A stretch of DNA of 64,000 nt from JACMNW01 sp031406155 (GTDB lineage: Bacteria > Pseudomonadota > Alphaproteobacteria > Rhodobacterales > Rhodobacteraceae). The stretch spans positions 62,001-126,000 of the forward strand of contig JANOGW010000078.1 in the NCBI GenBank assembly GCA_031406155.1. The letters run 5' to 3'. A model generated the notes under the pieces. That model was not told where the DNA came from, searched no databases, and saw only the letters and a list, made by a program, of their open reading frames with translations. The translations under genes and the position numbers were made by a program. This document shows, one piece after another, positions 1 to 7,989 of this stretch (position 1 is its first letter; every line of letters begins with the position of its first letter).

Positions 1-687
1 CGCGAGTTCAATTCTTTGTGCAAGAAAATCATACACATCCAAGACGACATTCGTGTAATTTGGCGCGTTTTGCATGGTTTTCGGGCTGCCTTGAGCATGC
101 ATCAGGATCACCGGTGCTGCATGGCGCGCAACCGTATTTGCCATGTCGGGGTCGAACCCAAGGGCGGCCACGTCGTTGACGATGGTAGCACCTGCTCCCA
201 GTGCGGCATCGGCCACATCGGCCTTGCGCGTGTCAATCGAGATGGCTGTGGCGACACGCGCTGCGCGCAACCCGGCGATAACGGGCCGTGTGCGCAGAAT
301 TTCCTCGTCAGATGCGACATCGCCGGCACCGGGCCGGGTACTTTCGCCGCCGATATCCACGATATCGGCCACCGCGGCCATTGCCAGCCCTGCGGCCAGC
401 GCGGCATCTGCCGCAGCATACTGCCCGCCATCGGAAAAGCTGTCAGGTGTGACGTTCAGGATGCCCATGATCCGGGGCTGGGTCATCGCAAGCCCGGCAA
501 AGTCAGGGCGCGGGGCCGACAGGGCATGGCGCTGATGCGCGGTCAGATCATCGAGATCGCCCAGTCGCGGCGCGCGTCCCCGTTCCAGCAACTCTACTTG
601 CGAAAACTGCGTCCAGCCACCTGCCAATGCCAGCGCGTTGCCTGCGCGTAGGGAAACCGTCATCGCAATGGGGCGAACATAGATCAT
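1..687 (-). CDS. folP: Dihydropteroate synthase, partial (C-terminus beyond left edge)
   Basis: Condenses p-aminobenzoate with dihydropterin pyrophosphate to dihydropteroate in cytosolic folate synthesis. The first 229 codons are visible, starting at ATG 687-685 and open to base 1. The pterin-site signature NVTPDSFSDGG lies at residues 78-88, followed by DIGGESTRPG, SIDTRKADV and NDVAALGFD, all typical of the TIM-barrel family. The signature sits about 55 residues later than in the E. coli enzyme, so there is an N-terminal extension of unknown role. The ribosome site before ATG 687 is weak, and an internal ATG at codon 9 is possible. It follows folB on the same strand after about 50 bp, so the two are probably one operon. 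Function is certain; the exact start is less so. Confidence 0.95.
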   Translation of the reverse strand, partial: MIYVRPIAMTVSLRAGNALALAGGWTQFSQVELLERGRAPRLGDLDDLTAHQRHALSAPRPDFAGLAMTQPRIMGILNVTPDSFSDGGQYAAADAALAAGLAMAAVADIVDIGGESTRPGAGDVASDEEILRTRPVIAGLRAARVATAISIDTRKADVADAALGAGATIVNDVAALGFDPDMANTVARHAAPVILMHAQGSPKTMQNAPNYTNVVLDVYDFLAQRIELA

Positions 688-736
688 GCGCCCGGAATTA
701 GGCCAAAGACCCCGCCTGTGGCAAGCCCTGCGACAT

Positions 737-1645
737 TCAGGCGTGTACCACCGGCACGCGGCTTCCCGCCGGTAGTGTCACATCGCCGTGAACAATTAGC
801 CGTGTCGCAGCGACGGTTTCGGCCAGCCACAACGCCAGCGCCACCGCGTCGCGCGTCTGCGGGCCGTCCACCGCATCCAACACCAGCTTTGATGGTGCCC
901 AGACAATCAACTGGCCATGCTTCATGGCCCAGTCAATCTCGGTCCGGGTTTCCACCACAACACAGCGCGGATCGCGGGCGGCCAATACCCATGCATTCTG
1001 TTCCATGCCAAGCAGATCAATCCGGCGCTGCGTCGGCCGGTGTCCGGTTTGCGGCAGAGCCAGATCCGCTGGCCCAACCGTCAGGATTACTGGCAGCCCG
1101 GAGGCCTGCCATGCATCCAGATGCGCACCAAGATCGGGGGCAGCGATTGCCGCATTGTCCAGATGCACCACCAGCGGATGCAGGGCACTTGTCGCCCCAT
1201 CTGCGCCAATGGCATGCAGACCCGCCTCTGCCCTGCTGCGCACAATCTCGACCCCCAAGGCATAGGGGCCGATATCAAGCTTTTCGATCCTAATGAAAGC
1301 GCGCATGGCCTGAGGTTCCGCCAATATCCGCTCTGCCACCCGTTCGGCCAGCGTTTCCAGCAGGTTAAGGCGTTCGGCTGCCAGTTCGGCCGTGATCGCT
1401 TCGGTGATCCGGTCATAGGACAGGATCCGATCCACGTCATCGCCCAACGGCACTGCGTTCGGTCGCACCTCGACCACGACATTGAACATGACGCGCTGCC
1501 GGTGCCCGCGTTCTTGCTGAAACGCGCCGATATCCACCTCGACCACATGATTGCGCAGGCTGATCCTGTCACGCGGATCAGCGCTGGCCGAGGCTTCGGC
1601 ACGTTCTTCGGGATGCGCAAAGGCAAGCTGGATATCATTGGTCAT
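737..1645 (-). CDS. folB: Dihydroneopterin aldolase with C-terminal amino-acid-kinase-like domain
   Basis: Residues about 27-140 are a FolB domain, which converts dihydroneopterin to hydroxymethyldihydropterin. The opening LRNHVVEVDIGAF, the NLLETLAE helix (residues 94-101) and the RIEKLDI lysine (K122) fit the family. A usual FolB is about 120 aa, whereas this protein has 302. Residues about 157-290 resemble the amino-acid-kinase fold: a first strand LVVHLDNAA where kinases have a VVKLGGS-type loop, then GLPVILTVGPADLA, MEQNAWVLAAR, IVWAPSKLVLD and DAVALALWLAE. The glycine-rich nucleotide loop is not kept, so kinase activity is doubtful. ATG 1645 was chosen over an in-frame GTG at 1660 because GGGG precedes it at good spacing. 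It lies directly upstream of folP. The aldolase call is firm; the second domain is inferred from pattern. Confidence 0.9.
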   Translation of the reverse strand: MTNDIQLAFAHPEERAEASASADPRDRISLRNHVVEVDIGAFQQERGHRQRVMFNVVVEVRPNAVPLGDDVDRILSYDRITEAITAELAAERLNLLETLAERVAERILAEPQAMRAFIRIEKLDIGPYALGVEIVRSRAEAGLHAIGADGATSALHPLVVHLDNAAIAAPDLGAHLDAWQASGLPVILTVGPADLALPQTGHRPTQRRIDLLGMEQNAWVLAARDPRCVVVETRTEIDWAMKHGQLIVWAPSKLVLDAVDGPQTRDAVALALWLAETVAATRLIVHGDVTLPAGSRVPVVHA

Positions 1646-1781
1646 GGTCAGCCCCGTCACCGCGCCTTATCTAGGTATATTAGACGCAATATTCGAGCCT
1701 GCTTTGCCCGAAGGCGGCGCCCGAGGCAAGGCTGGCGACAAACATGGCGCATCACCCTGACTGGCATTTCAGACCCCGAGG

Positions 1782-2456
1782 TCAGGGTTGGCGATAAAAC
1801 AAATGCGCACCAATCGCTGCGGTGCGGGCAAAGCGGTGCGCCCAACCGGGCCGTGCGTTTTTCGAATGGAAATAGGTTGCGCCTTCGGTCAAGGCCCGCG
1901 GCGCGCCGTCCAGCATTACCCGCGCAATGCGCCCGGCCCGGTCAATTGCCTCGCGCTCATGCATCACATCCTTGCGGCCATCGCACACATAGGAAAATTG
2001 GCATCCCCGACTGCCCCCCTGATTGACAACGCCGCAAACAGAAGCCGGAAAACGCGGGCTGTCCGCCCGGTTCAAGATCACTTCGGCAACGGCGAACTGG
2101 CCTTTCAGGCTTTCGCCGCGCGCCTCGAAGTACAACGCCTTGGTCAGGCACTGCCATTCGGCATCGCCGTTCGGTACAGGCCTACCCGCAAGCCAAGCCG
2201 CATCATACCGCAAAGGCGCGGTTGCTTCAGTCTTTGATTTGCGCGCCAATTTGTCCGGCCCGGCAGCGAGACTTGCAAGCCGTTGGTCTGGCATTGCCGC
2301 CACTGCCTTAAATTCTGCCCCGAGCACGGCAGACACCGCCCCAGCCAGATTTGCGGTTGGGTCGTTGGACTGGCTCACCGTCACTTGGGCGAAACCCGCT
2401 TCACTCAAAGCCAGCAGCGCCACCATGGCGGCCGCCCCGATTTGTCGCAGTTTCAT
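1782..2456 (-). CDS. Cell wall hydrolase, SleB family, exported
   Basis: A 224-residue protein with a signal peptide (MKLRQIGAAAMVALLALSEA, cut near residue 22). Its C-terminal half is a Hydrolase_2/SleB domain: LTKALYFEARGES carries the conserved glutamate, followed by AVAEVILNRADSPRFP, CQFSYVCDG and ATYFHS. The SleB fold cleaves peptidoglycan glycan strands; in non-sporulating alphaproteobacteria such proteins are taken to remodel wall in the periplasm. The frame stays open upstream to 2585, but ATG 2456 directly precedes the signal sequence and is preferred. It is a single gene between folB and the dikinase. The exact substrate is unknown. Confidence 0.85.
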   Translation of the reverse strand: MKLRQIGAAAMVALLALSEAGFAQVTVSQSNDPTANLAGAVSAVLGAEFKAVAAMPDQRLASLAAGPDKLARKSKTEATAPLRYDAAWLAGRPVPNGDAEWQCLTKALYFEARGESLKGQFAVAEVILNRADSPRFPASVCGVVNQGGSRGCQFSYVCDGRKDVMHEREAIDRAGRIARVMLDGAPRALTEGATYFHSKNARPGWAHRFARTAAIGAHLFYRQP

Positions 2457-2661
2457 ATAAGTAAGGTCCCGGTTGTTTCGAAGGTGTTGCAAATCGAAGG
2501 GTCGATCTTCAACGAAAGCGCGGGATACAGGCACTCTGCCGCGGGCGTCCACCCTCGTGACATATTTGGCACACAAAAACGCCACATTTCGGCGGTTTCT
2601 CGCCCATTACTGAATGTTAAACATTAGATTTGACGTACAACAAATTGAATATGATAGATAT

Positions 2662-5196
2662 TCAACCTTTTGGGTCATTCAGTGCCAGATGTGCAGCCGC
2701 AAGCCTAGCTAGCGGTACGCGGTAGGGCGAACAGGACACGTAATCGAACCCGGCCTTACGACAAAAGGCGATTGATTCGGGGTTTCCGCCATGTTCACCG
2801 CAGATAGACAAGACCAGATCGGGCCGCGTCATGCGCCCCCGGTCAGCGCCGATGTGTAACAACTCGCCAACGCCGTCGACATCCAGAATATGGAACGGAT
2901 CCTCGGCGAAAACACCCTGCTGAACATAGGTGTTCATGAACCGACCGGCATCGTCGCGGCTTAGTCCGTATGTCATCTGGGTCAGGTCGTTGGTTCCGAA
3001 CGACAGAAACGTCGCATATTGCGCAATCTCGCCGGCCCGCAACGCAGCGCGCGGCGTTTCGACCATGACACCGAGCTTGTAGTCAAAGCCGACCCGCGCT
3101 CGCGCCCGCACGGCGGCAGCGACGGCATCAATCCGAGTCTTGACCAGTTCAACCTCGCGCTTGGCGGACACCAGCGGGATCATGATTTCGGGCACCACCG
3201 GGTCGCCGCGACGTCCGGTTTCCACCGTCGCCTCGAAAATTGCACGCACCTGCATGTCGTAAATCTCGGGCAGGACCACGCCAAGGCGCACGCCACGCAT
3301 GCCCAGCATCGGGTTCACCTCGGTCAGGGCCTCGGCCCGGCGGGTCACTTCGGACAGCGGCCGGTCCAGCGCCTCGGCCAGCTCGCGCAGGCCCTCGCGG
3401 GAATGCGGCAGAAATTCGTGCAACGGCGGATCGAACAGCCGGATGCAGACCGGCAGCCCCTGCATGATCTCGAACAATTGCACGAAATCATCGCGTTGCA
3501 TGGGCAGCAGCCGGGCAAGCGATGCCGCGCGGTCCTGTGGCGTATCGGCAAAGATCATCTCGCGCATGGCGATCAGGCGATCTTCCTCGAAAAACATGTG
3601 CTCGGTCCGGCACAGGCCAATGCCCTGCGCCGCAAAGTTGCGCGCGGTCTGCGCGTCGGCGGGGGTGTCGGCATTAGCGCGCACGCCGATATCGCGCACA
3701 TCATCCGCCCAGGACAGCAATTTGCGGAAGTTGTCATCCAGTGCGGGGGGCAGCATTTCGGTGGCACCCGCCAAAGCCTCACCCGCCGTTCCATCGACAC
3801 TGATGATATCGCCCTCGGCAAAGACCCGTCCATCCTTGGCCACCAGACGCCGCTCGCGCCCGTCGATGCGCATGTCCGATGCGCCAACGACGCAGGGAAG
3901 ACCAAGGCCGCGCGCAATCACCGCCGCATGGCTGGTCATGCCGCCGCGTTCAGTCAGCACGGCGGCTGCCGAATGCATGCCGCGAATGTCTTCCGGCGCT
4001 GTTTCGCGGCGCACCAGAATGCAAGGCTCACCGCGCGCGGCACTTGCCTGCGCGGCGTCGGATGAAAACACGATCCGCCCGGTGGCGCCGCCGGGGCTGG
4101 CGGCAATGCCGCGCACGATGACGTCGCGCGGCCCGCGCGGGTCGACCTGAGGGTGCAACAGTTCGGTCAGCGCGCGCGGTTCCACCCGCAGGATCGCGTC
4201 AGACCGGGTGATCACGCCGTCATCGGCCAAGGCCACCGCGATGCGCAAGCCTGCCCGCGACGACCGCGCCACCTTGACCGCGTCCAGCACCGCCAACCTG
4301 CCGTCATCAATGGTGAATTCGATCTGCATCTCTTCGCGCAACTTGCTGCGGCAGGCGGCCCCGAAGCCGTGCAGAGCGGCGAAAACCTGCGGCGCCAGAT
4401 CCTCCAGCGAGGGCCCGCGCGGATCGCGTGTCAGATACATCGCCTCGGTGGTCTTCAGCGCGTCGCGGCCCTGACTTTGGCCCAGATAGCGCCCGATGAC
4501 TTTCGGAATGCCGGTCACCGGATCGACGAACTGGATGACGCCGGACCCCGATATGCCCTGCCCGATGCCCTGCGCCATTTCCTGCACCACAAGGCCCAGC
4601 CCGGCCCCGTCGCCCGCACCCTTGGCCTGTCGCAAAAGTCGTGCCGACGTGCCCTCCCATGCCCGCGCCATGGATCGCAGCACTTCGGCCAACTGGCGTG
4701 CCGGGTCTTCAGGAAACGGCTCTTCCATTTCGCGCCGGTAGCTTTGCAATGCCGTGGTCAGCGCACCGCCGTTCTTGCCGGTGTCCATGTCAAGTTCCAG
4801 CCGCGCCACGTGGGTGGCATAGCTTTGCACGAACCGCAGATAAAGCGCGTCCGCCGCCGCTTGGCCATGCGTCGCGCACAGCGCCTTGTGACGCGCGTCG
4901 TTCATGCCGATGTTCAGGATCGAGCCGGGCCCGCCCCAATCGGGGTTTTCCGGGCTGGGGCGAACAGAGATCAGTGGCGCAGATCCGAAATGCCCCAGGA
5001 TCGCCTCGCAGTCGACCGGATGGCCCGCCGCAATGGCGCGCACGGTGGCGGCGGGCAAAGAGACGGTCCGCGGCACCGGCAGGTCAAGCCGGACGAGCCG
5101 CTGCAAGCATTTCGCGCGCCAGCCATGCGTGATAGTCCGGATCACCGCCGAGGGGGTGATTTCCGATATTTCAGCGATGGGGTCGAATTTCTGCAC
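2662..5196 (-). CDS. ppdK: Pyruvate, phosphate dikinase-like protein with divergent ATP-grasp half
   Basis: PPDK interconverts pyruvate + ATP + Pi and PEP + AMP + PPi. The central phosphohistidine domain is intact (GGMTSHAAVIARG, His423). So is the C-terminal PEP/pyruvate barrel: GIGLCRTEHMFF, NPMLGMRGVRLG, MIPLV, FGTNDLTQ, and CGEHGG with catalytic Cys799, ending in YVSCSPYRVPLARLAAAH. The N-terminal nucleotide-binding part is poorly conserved. The usual GGKGANL loop is replaced by GWRAKCLQRL, and the SVRSSSA-type strand reads SVRPSPENPDWGGPGS. At 844 aa it is somewhat shorter than the usual 870-900. GTG 5196 was chosen because AAAAGG lies 7 bases upstream; the longer frame from GTG 5244 has no ribosome site. 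It may be a true PPDK or a paralogue with altered nucleotide use. Confidence 0.8.
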   Translation of the reverse strand: MQKFDPIAEISEITPSAVIRTITHGWRAKCLQRLVRLDLPVPRTVSLPAATVRAIAAGHPVDCEAILGHFGSAPLISVRPSPENPDWGGPGSILNIGMNDARHKALCATHGQAAADALYLRFVQSYATHVARLELDMDTGKNGGALTTALQSYRREMEEPFPEDPARQLAEVLRSMARAWEGTSARLLRQAKGAGDGAGLGLVVQEMAQGIGQGISGSGVIQFVDPVTGIPKVIGRYLGQSQGRDALKTTEAMYLTRDPRGPSLEDLAPQVFAALHGFGAACRSKLREEMQIEFTIDDGRLAVLDAVKVARSSRAGLRIAVALADDGVITRSDAILRVEPRALTELLHPQVDPRGPRDVIVRGIAASPGGATGRIVFSSDAAQASAARGEPCILVRRETAPEDIRGMHSAAAVLTERGGMTSHAAVIARGLGLPCVVGASDMRIDGRERRLVAKDGRVFAEGDIISVDGTAGEALAGATEMLPPALDDNFRKLLSWADDVRDIGVRANADTPADAQTARNFAAQGIGLCRTEHMFFEEDRLIAMREMIFADTPQDRAASLARLLPMQRDDFVQLFEIMQGLPVCIRLFDPPLHEFLPHSREGLRELAEALDRPLSEVTRRAEALTEVNPMLGMRGVRLGVVLPEIYDMQVRAIFEATVETGRRGDPVVPEIMIPLVSAKREVELVKTRIDAVAAAVRARARVGFDYKLGVMVETPRAALRAGEIAQYATFLSFGTNDLTQMTYGLSRDDAGRFMNTYVQQGVFAEDPFHILDVDGVGELLHIGADRGRMTRPDLVLSICGEHGGNPESIAFCRKAGFDYVSCSPYRVPLARLAAAHLALNDPKG

Positions 5197-5272
5197 TGCG
5201 GCACCTTTTGGTTCGCGCGCAGCATAACGCAGTCGCGGTGTCACGCAAGCGTTACGGTCGGGCCAGCAGGGC

Positions 5273-5351
5273 CCAACCCCCGCACGCAGTGCCAGACAGC
5301 GGGGGCCAGCCCCCGCACACAGGACCAGACAGCGGGGGCCAGCCCCCGCAC
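5273..5351. repeat. 33-bp tandem repeat, 2.4 copies, each junction a GC-rich hairpin
   Basis: Units of 33 bp begin at 5273 and 5306, with a partial third copy from 5339. Two perfect 8-bp inverted repeats (GCGGGGGC, CA, GCCCCCGC) cover about 5300-5317 and 5332-5349. The repeats lie just downstream of the glyS stop and upstream of ppdK, both on the minus strand, so they would be transcribed as stable hairpins at the 3' end of the gly operon. No long U tract follows, so a rho-independent terminator is not shown; stabilisation of the mRNA end is equally possible. Confidence 0.8.
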
Positions 5352-5378
5352 CCTCGGGATATTTGTGCCAAAATGAAC
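5351..5378. repeat. Copy of a recurring intergenic element (GGATATTTGTGCCAAAATGAA type)
   Basis: The stretch GGGATATTTGTGCCAAAATG sits beside the glyS stop codon. Close relatives recur at gene ends elsewhere in the window (near 17577, 28734, 30811, 33036 and 44481). The role is unknown. Confidence 0.6.
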
Positions 5379-5382
5379 GCCG

Positions 5383-7515
5383 TCAGCCTTCCAGCTTGGT
5401 CAGATCGGCGACCTGGCCGCAGAGCGCGCGGATACGGTGCAGCAGGTTCAGCCGGTTGCGGCGGATGATCGCACTGTCGGCGTTGACCTGCGCGACGGTG
5501 AAGAAGGCGTCGATGGGCGCGCGGAGTGAGGCCATGGCGGCCATGGCGGCGGCGAAATCTTCCGTCGCCATCGCCGGGGCGATTTTTGCCTCAGCTGCAT
5601 CGAGGGCAGCAAACAGCGCGCGTTCTTCGTCACAATAGGCGAATTTGACGTTGGCACCGTAGGAATATTCGACGCCATCTTTTTGTTCGGCTTGGGCAAG
5701 AATGGTCGAGGCGCGTTTGTAGCCTTGCAGCAGGTTCGGGCCATCGTCGGTTTTGAGGAACGCGGCGAGGGCTTCGGCGCGTTTGACCAGCAGGGTGAGG
5801 TCGTCATTGCCGGGCATGGCGAGGCAAGCATCGATCACGTCGTGGCGGATGCCTTGGTCGCGGAGGTTGACTTTGAGGCGGTCGTGGAAGAAGGCGAGGA
5901 GGTCAGGCACGAGTGAATGCACTAGTCGATCATCAACTTTGCGCTGAACTGTAAGCAGCGCCCCACCCGCGACAACTTGCATCGCTTTTTCATTGCGATG
6001 GATACTATTGGTCGTGACATCTAGGAGTGAAGCCCTCACCCCATTCCCCAATACCAGCCGTATCACCCCCAGCGCCGCGCGCCTTAATGCGAACGGGTCC
6101 TTGCTCCCCGTCGGTTTCTCATCAATCGCCCAGAAGCCGGTCAGCGTGTCGATCTTGTCGGCCAGCGCCACGGCCACCGATACCGGGTCGCTTGGCACCG
6201 CATCGCTTGGCCCCAGTGGCGCGTAATGGTCGCGGGCGGCGAGGGCGACAGGTTCCGGCATGCCAGCCGCGCGGGCGTAGTACATGCCCATCAGGCCTTG
6301 CAATTCCGGGAATTCGCCGACCATGGCGGATCGCAGATCGGCCTTGGCGACGCGGGCCGCGTGTTCGGCCAGATCGGCATCTGCCCCGACTAGGGGTGCG
6401 ATTTCGCTGGCCAGTGCTGCAATCCGCGCGACGCGGTCGGCCTGGCTGCCCAGTTTGTTGTGGAAGGTCACCGACGCCAGCCCGTCCTGCCACTCACCCA
6501 TGCCCGCCTTGGCCACCGCTACGTCATTTTCCCAGAAGAACTTCGCATCCGACAGCCGCGCCGAAAGCACCTTTTGGTTGCCCGCAAGGATCGTGGCACC
6601 ATGATCCTTCGTCACCGTGTTGGCAACCGTCACAAACCCTTCAATCCGCCCAGACTTCGCCCGGACCGAGAAAAACTTCTGATGTTCGCGCATCGAAGTT
6701 TGTAGCACCTCGGGCGGCAGGTCCAGAAACGCCGCGTCAATGCGACCCATCAGCACCACCGGCCATTCGACCAGCCCAGCCACTTCGGCCAGCAACCCCG
6801 CATCCGGCACCACGTTCATGCCAGCCGCGAAGGCCAGATTGGTGGCGTCATTCCAGATATGCGCCTCGCGCTCGGCGCTATCCAGCATCACGAAGGCGCG
6901 GCGCAGTTTGGCGGTGTAATCGTCCATCGACGAGACGGCAAAGCGCGCGGGGGCCAGAAACCGATGACCGCACGTGGTGTTGCCCGCCGTCAGGTGATCG
7001 ACCGTCAAGGGGACCACTTCGGCGCCGGCTTCATCGCCCAGAATGCACAGGATGGAATGCAAAGGCCGCACCCAGCGCAACGTGCCATCCCCCCAGCGCA
7101 TCGACTTCGGCCATGGGAAATTTCGGATCGCGCTTTCCACCACCTCGGCCACAATCGCAGGGGCGACACGGCCGGGGCGTTCGATTACGGCGAAATACAC
7201 CTGCCCCTTCTTGTCATCGCGCAATTCCAACTGATCGCGCGTCAAGCCAGTTGACCGCAGAAACCCCTCGATCGCCACTTCCGGAGCATCCGATTTCGGC
7301 CCTTTGCGGTCTTCGCGCACGGCTTGGCTGGTCGCCGTCAGCCCTTCAATTGCCAGCACCAACCGGCGCGGGGTGGAAAACGCGCCCGCGCCCGCATAGG
7401 TCCACCCGGCCTCGACCAACCCATCCGTTACCAGTTTGCGCAAATCGTCCCGCGCACGGGCTTGCATCCGGGCCGGGATTTCTTCGGAGAACAGCTCCAG
7501 CAGCAGATCGGGCAT
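5383..7515 (-). CDS. glyS: Glycine--tRNA ligase beta subunit
   Basis: Beta chain of the bacterial alpha2beta2 glycyl-tRNA synthetase, which binds tRNA-Gly and supports charging by the alpha chain. The 710 residues match the family length of about 690-710. The N-terminus MPDLLLELFSEEIPARM is diagnostic, and family patterns follow: GPTR-like surroundings, AILADKIDTL-like ALADKIDTLTGFWAIDEKPTGSKDPFALRR, and a C-terminal anticodon-binding region ending in RRNRLNLLHRIRALCGQVAD. It is the last gene of the minus-strand run glyQ, a small membrane protein, glyS, with only 3 bp before it, so the three are surely cotranscribed. Confidence 0.97.
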   Translation of the reverse strand: MPDLLLELFSEEIPARMQARARDDLRKLVTDGLVEAGWTYAGAGAFSTPRRLVLAIEGLTATSQAVREDRKGPKSDAPEVAIEGFLRSTGLTRDQLELRDDKKGQVYFAVIERPGRVAPAIVAEVVESAIRNFPWPKSMRWGDGTLRWVRPLHSILCILGDEAGAEVVPLTVDHLTAGNTTCGHRFLAPARFAVSSMDDYTAKLRRAFVMLDSAEREAHIWNDATNLAFAAGMNVVPDAGLLAEVAGLVEWPVVLMGRIDAAFLDLPPEVLQTSMREHQKFFSVRAKSGRIEGFVTVANTVTKDHGATILAGNQKVLSARLSDAKFFWENDVAVAKAGMGEWQDGLASVTFHNKLGSQADRVARIAALASEIAPLVGADADLAEHAARVAKADLRSAMVGEFPELQGLMGMYYARAAGMPEPVALAARDHYAPLGPSDAVPSDPVSVAVALADKIDTLTGFWAIDEKPTGSKDPFALRRAALGVIRLVLGNGVRASLLDVTTNSIHRNEKAMQVVAGGALLTVQRKVDDRLVHSLVPDLLAFFHDRLKVNLRDQGIRHDVIDACLAMPGNDDLTLLVKRAEALAAFLKTDDGPNLLQGYKRASTILAQAEQKDGVEYSYGANVKFAYCDEERALFAALDAAEAKIAPAMATEDFAAAMAAMASLRAPIDAFFTVAQVNADSAIIRRNRLNLLHRIRALCGQVADLTKLEG

Positions 7516-7518
7516 CGC

Positions 7519-7989
7519 TCAGTCTTTCGGGGCTTGCAACTGATGCCAGGCATAGGCCCGGCCATCGGGGAACACGGCAACAACGCGGTCGACATCGGGG
7601 TGAATGGCGGGTTCGGACAGAAAGGCAATCGCCTCACCGGTTTCCAGCGCGCGGCCAATCGCCACCGCATCGAAGCAATCGAACCATCCGGGAGCCACCA
7701 GAGGTGCGGCCTGATCGTAGACCACATAGGTTTCAGTCAGCATCGCCTGGCTCAGTGGCGTGGTGAAACAGGCGCGAAAGCGCAGCGGCGAGGAGTTGGC
7801 GTCAATGCCGGTGATATCATCGGCAACAATCACCTCGGGCACCTGGCTGATGATCGGTGTCAGCCGAATTTCATTACCCGGCTGAAACGCGACGGGTTCG
7901 TAAAACGCATAGACCTGCAACCAGTAGATCGCGACGCCTGCGAGCAAACCGCTTAGCACCAGAAATCCCCCGATGATCTTGCCATTCAC
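7519..7989 (-). CDS. Small single-pass membrane protein (DUF6446-like) between glyQ and glyS
   Basis: A 156-residue protein starting at GTG 7989, which overlaps the glyQ TGA as GTGA. Residues about 4-26 (IIGGFLVLSGLLAGVAIYWL) form one membrane anchor. The rest looks like a periplasmic or soluble globular domain with two cysteines (FRACFTTP and WFDCFDAV) that could form a disulfide. It ends in AYAWHQLQAPKD. I recognise it only as a protein of unknown function that accompanies glyQ-glyS in Rhodobacteraceae. An ATG four bases downstream is out of frame, so GTG is required. The translational coupling implies synthesis in proportion to the synthetase, but no biochemical role follows from the sequence. 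Confidence 0.8.
   Translation of the reverse strand: MNGKIIGGFLVLSGLLAGVAIYWLQVYAFYEPVAFQPGNEIRLTPIISQVPEVIVADDITGIDANSSPLRFRACFTTPLSQAMLTETYVVYDQAAPLVAPGWFDCFDAVAIGRALETGEAIAFLSEPAIHPDVDRVVAVFPDGRAYAWHQLQAPKD

Noticed and set aside
3019..4065. Long open frames on the plus strand opposite ppdK, and similar long frames opposite glyS, murE/murF, ctaE and uvrD
   Set aside because: They are antisense shadows of clearly recognisable genes in GC-rich DNA, with histidine/arginine/proline-rich compositions and no family features.
5197..5244. Upstream GTG start for ppdK at 5244
   Set aside because: No ribosome site precedes it, whereas GTG 5196 has AAAAGG at proper distance and starts exactly where the family similarity begins.
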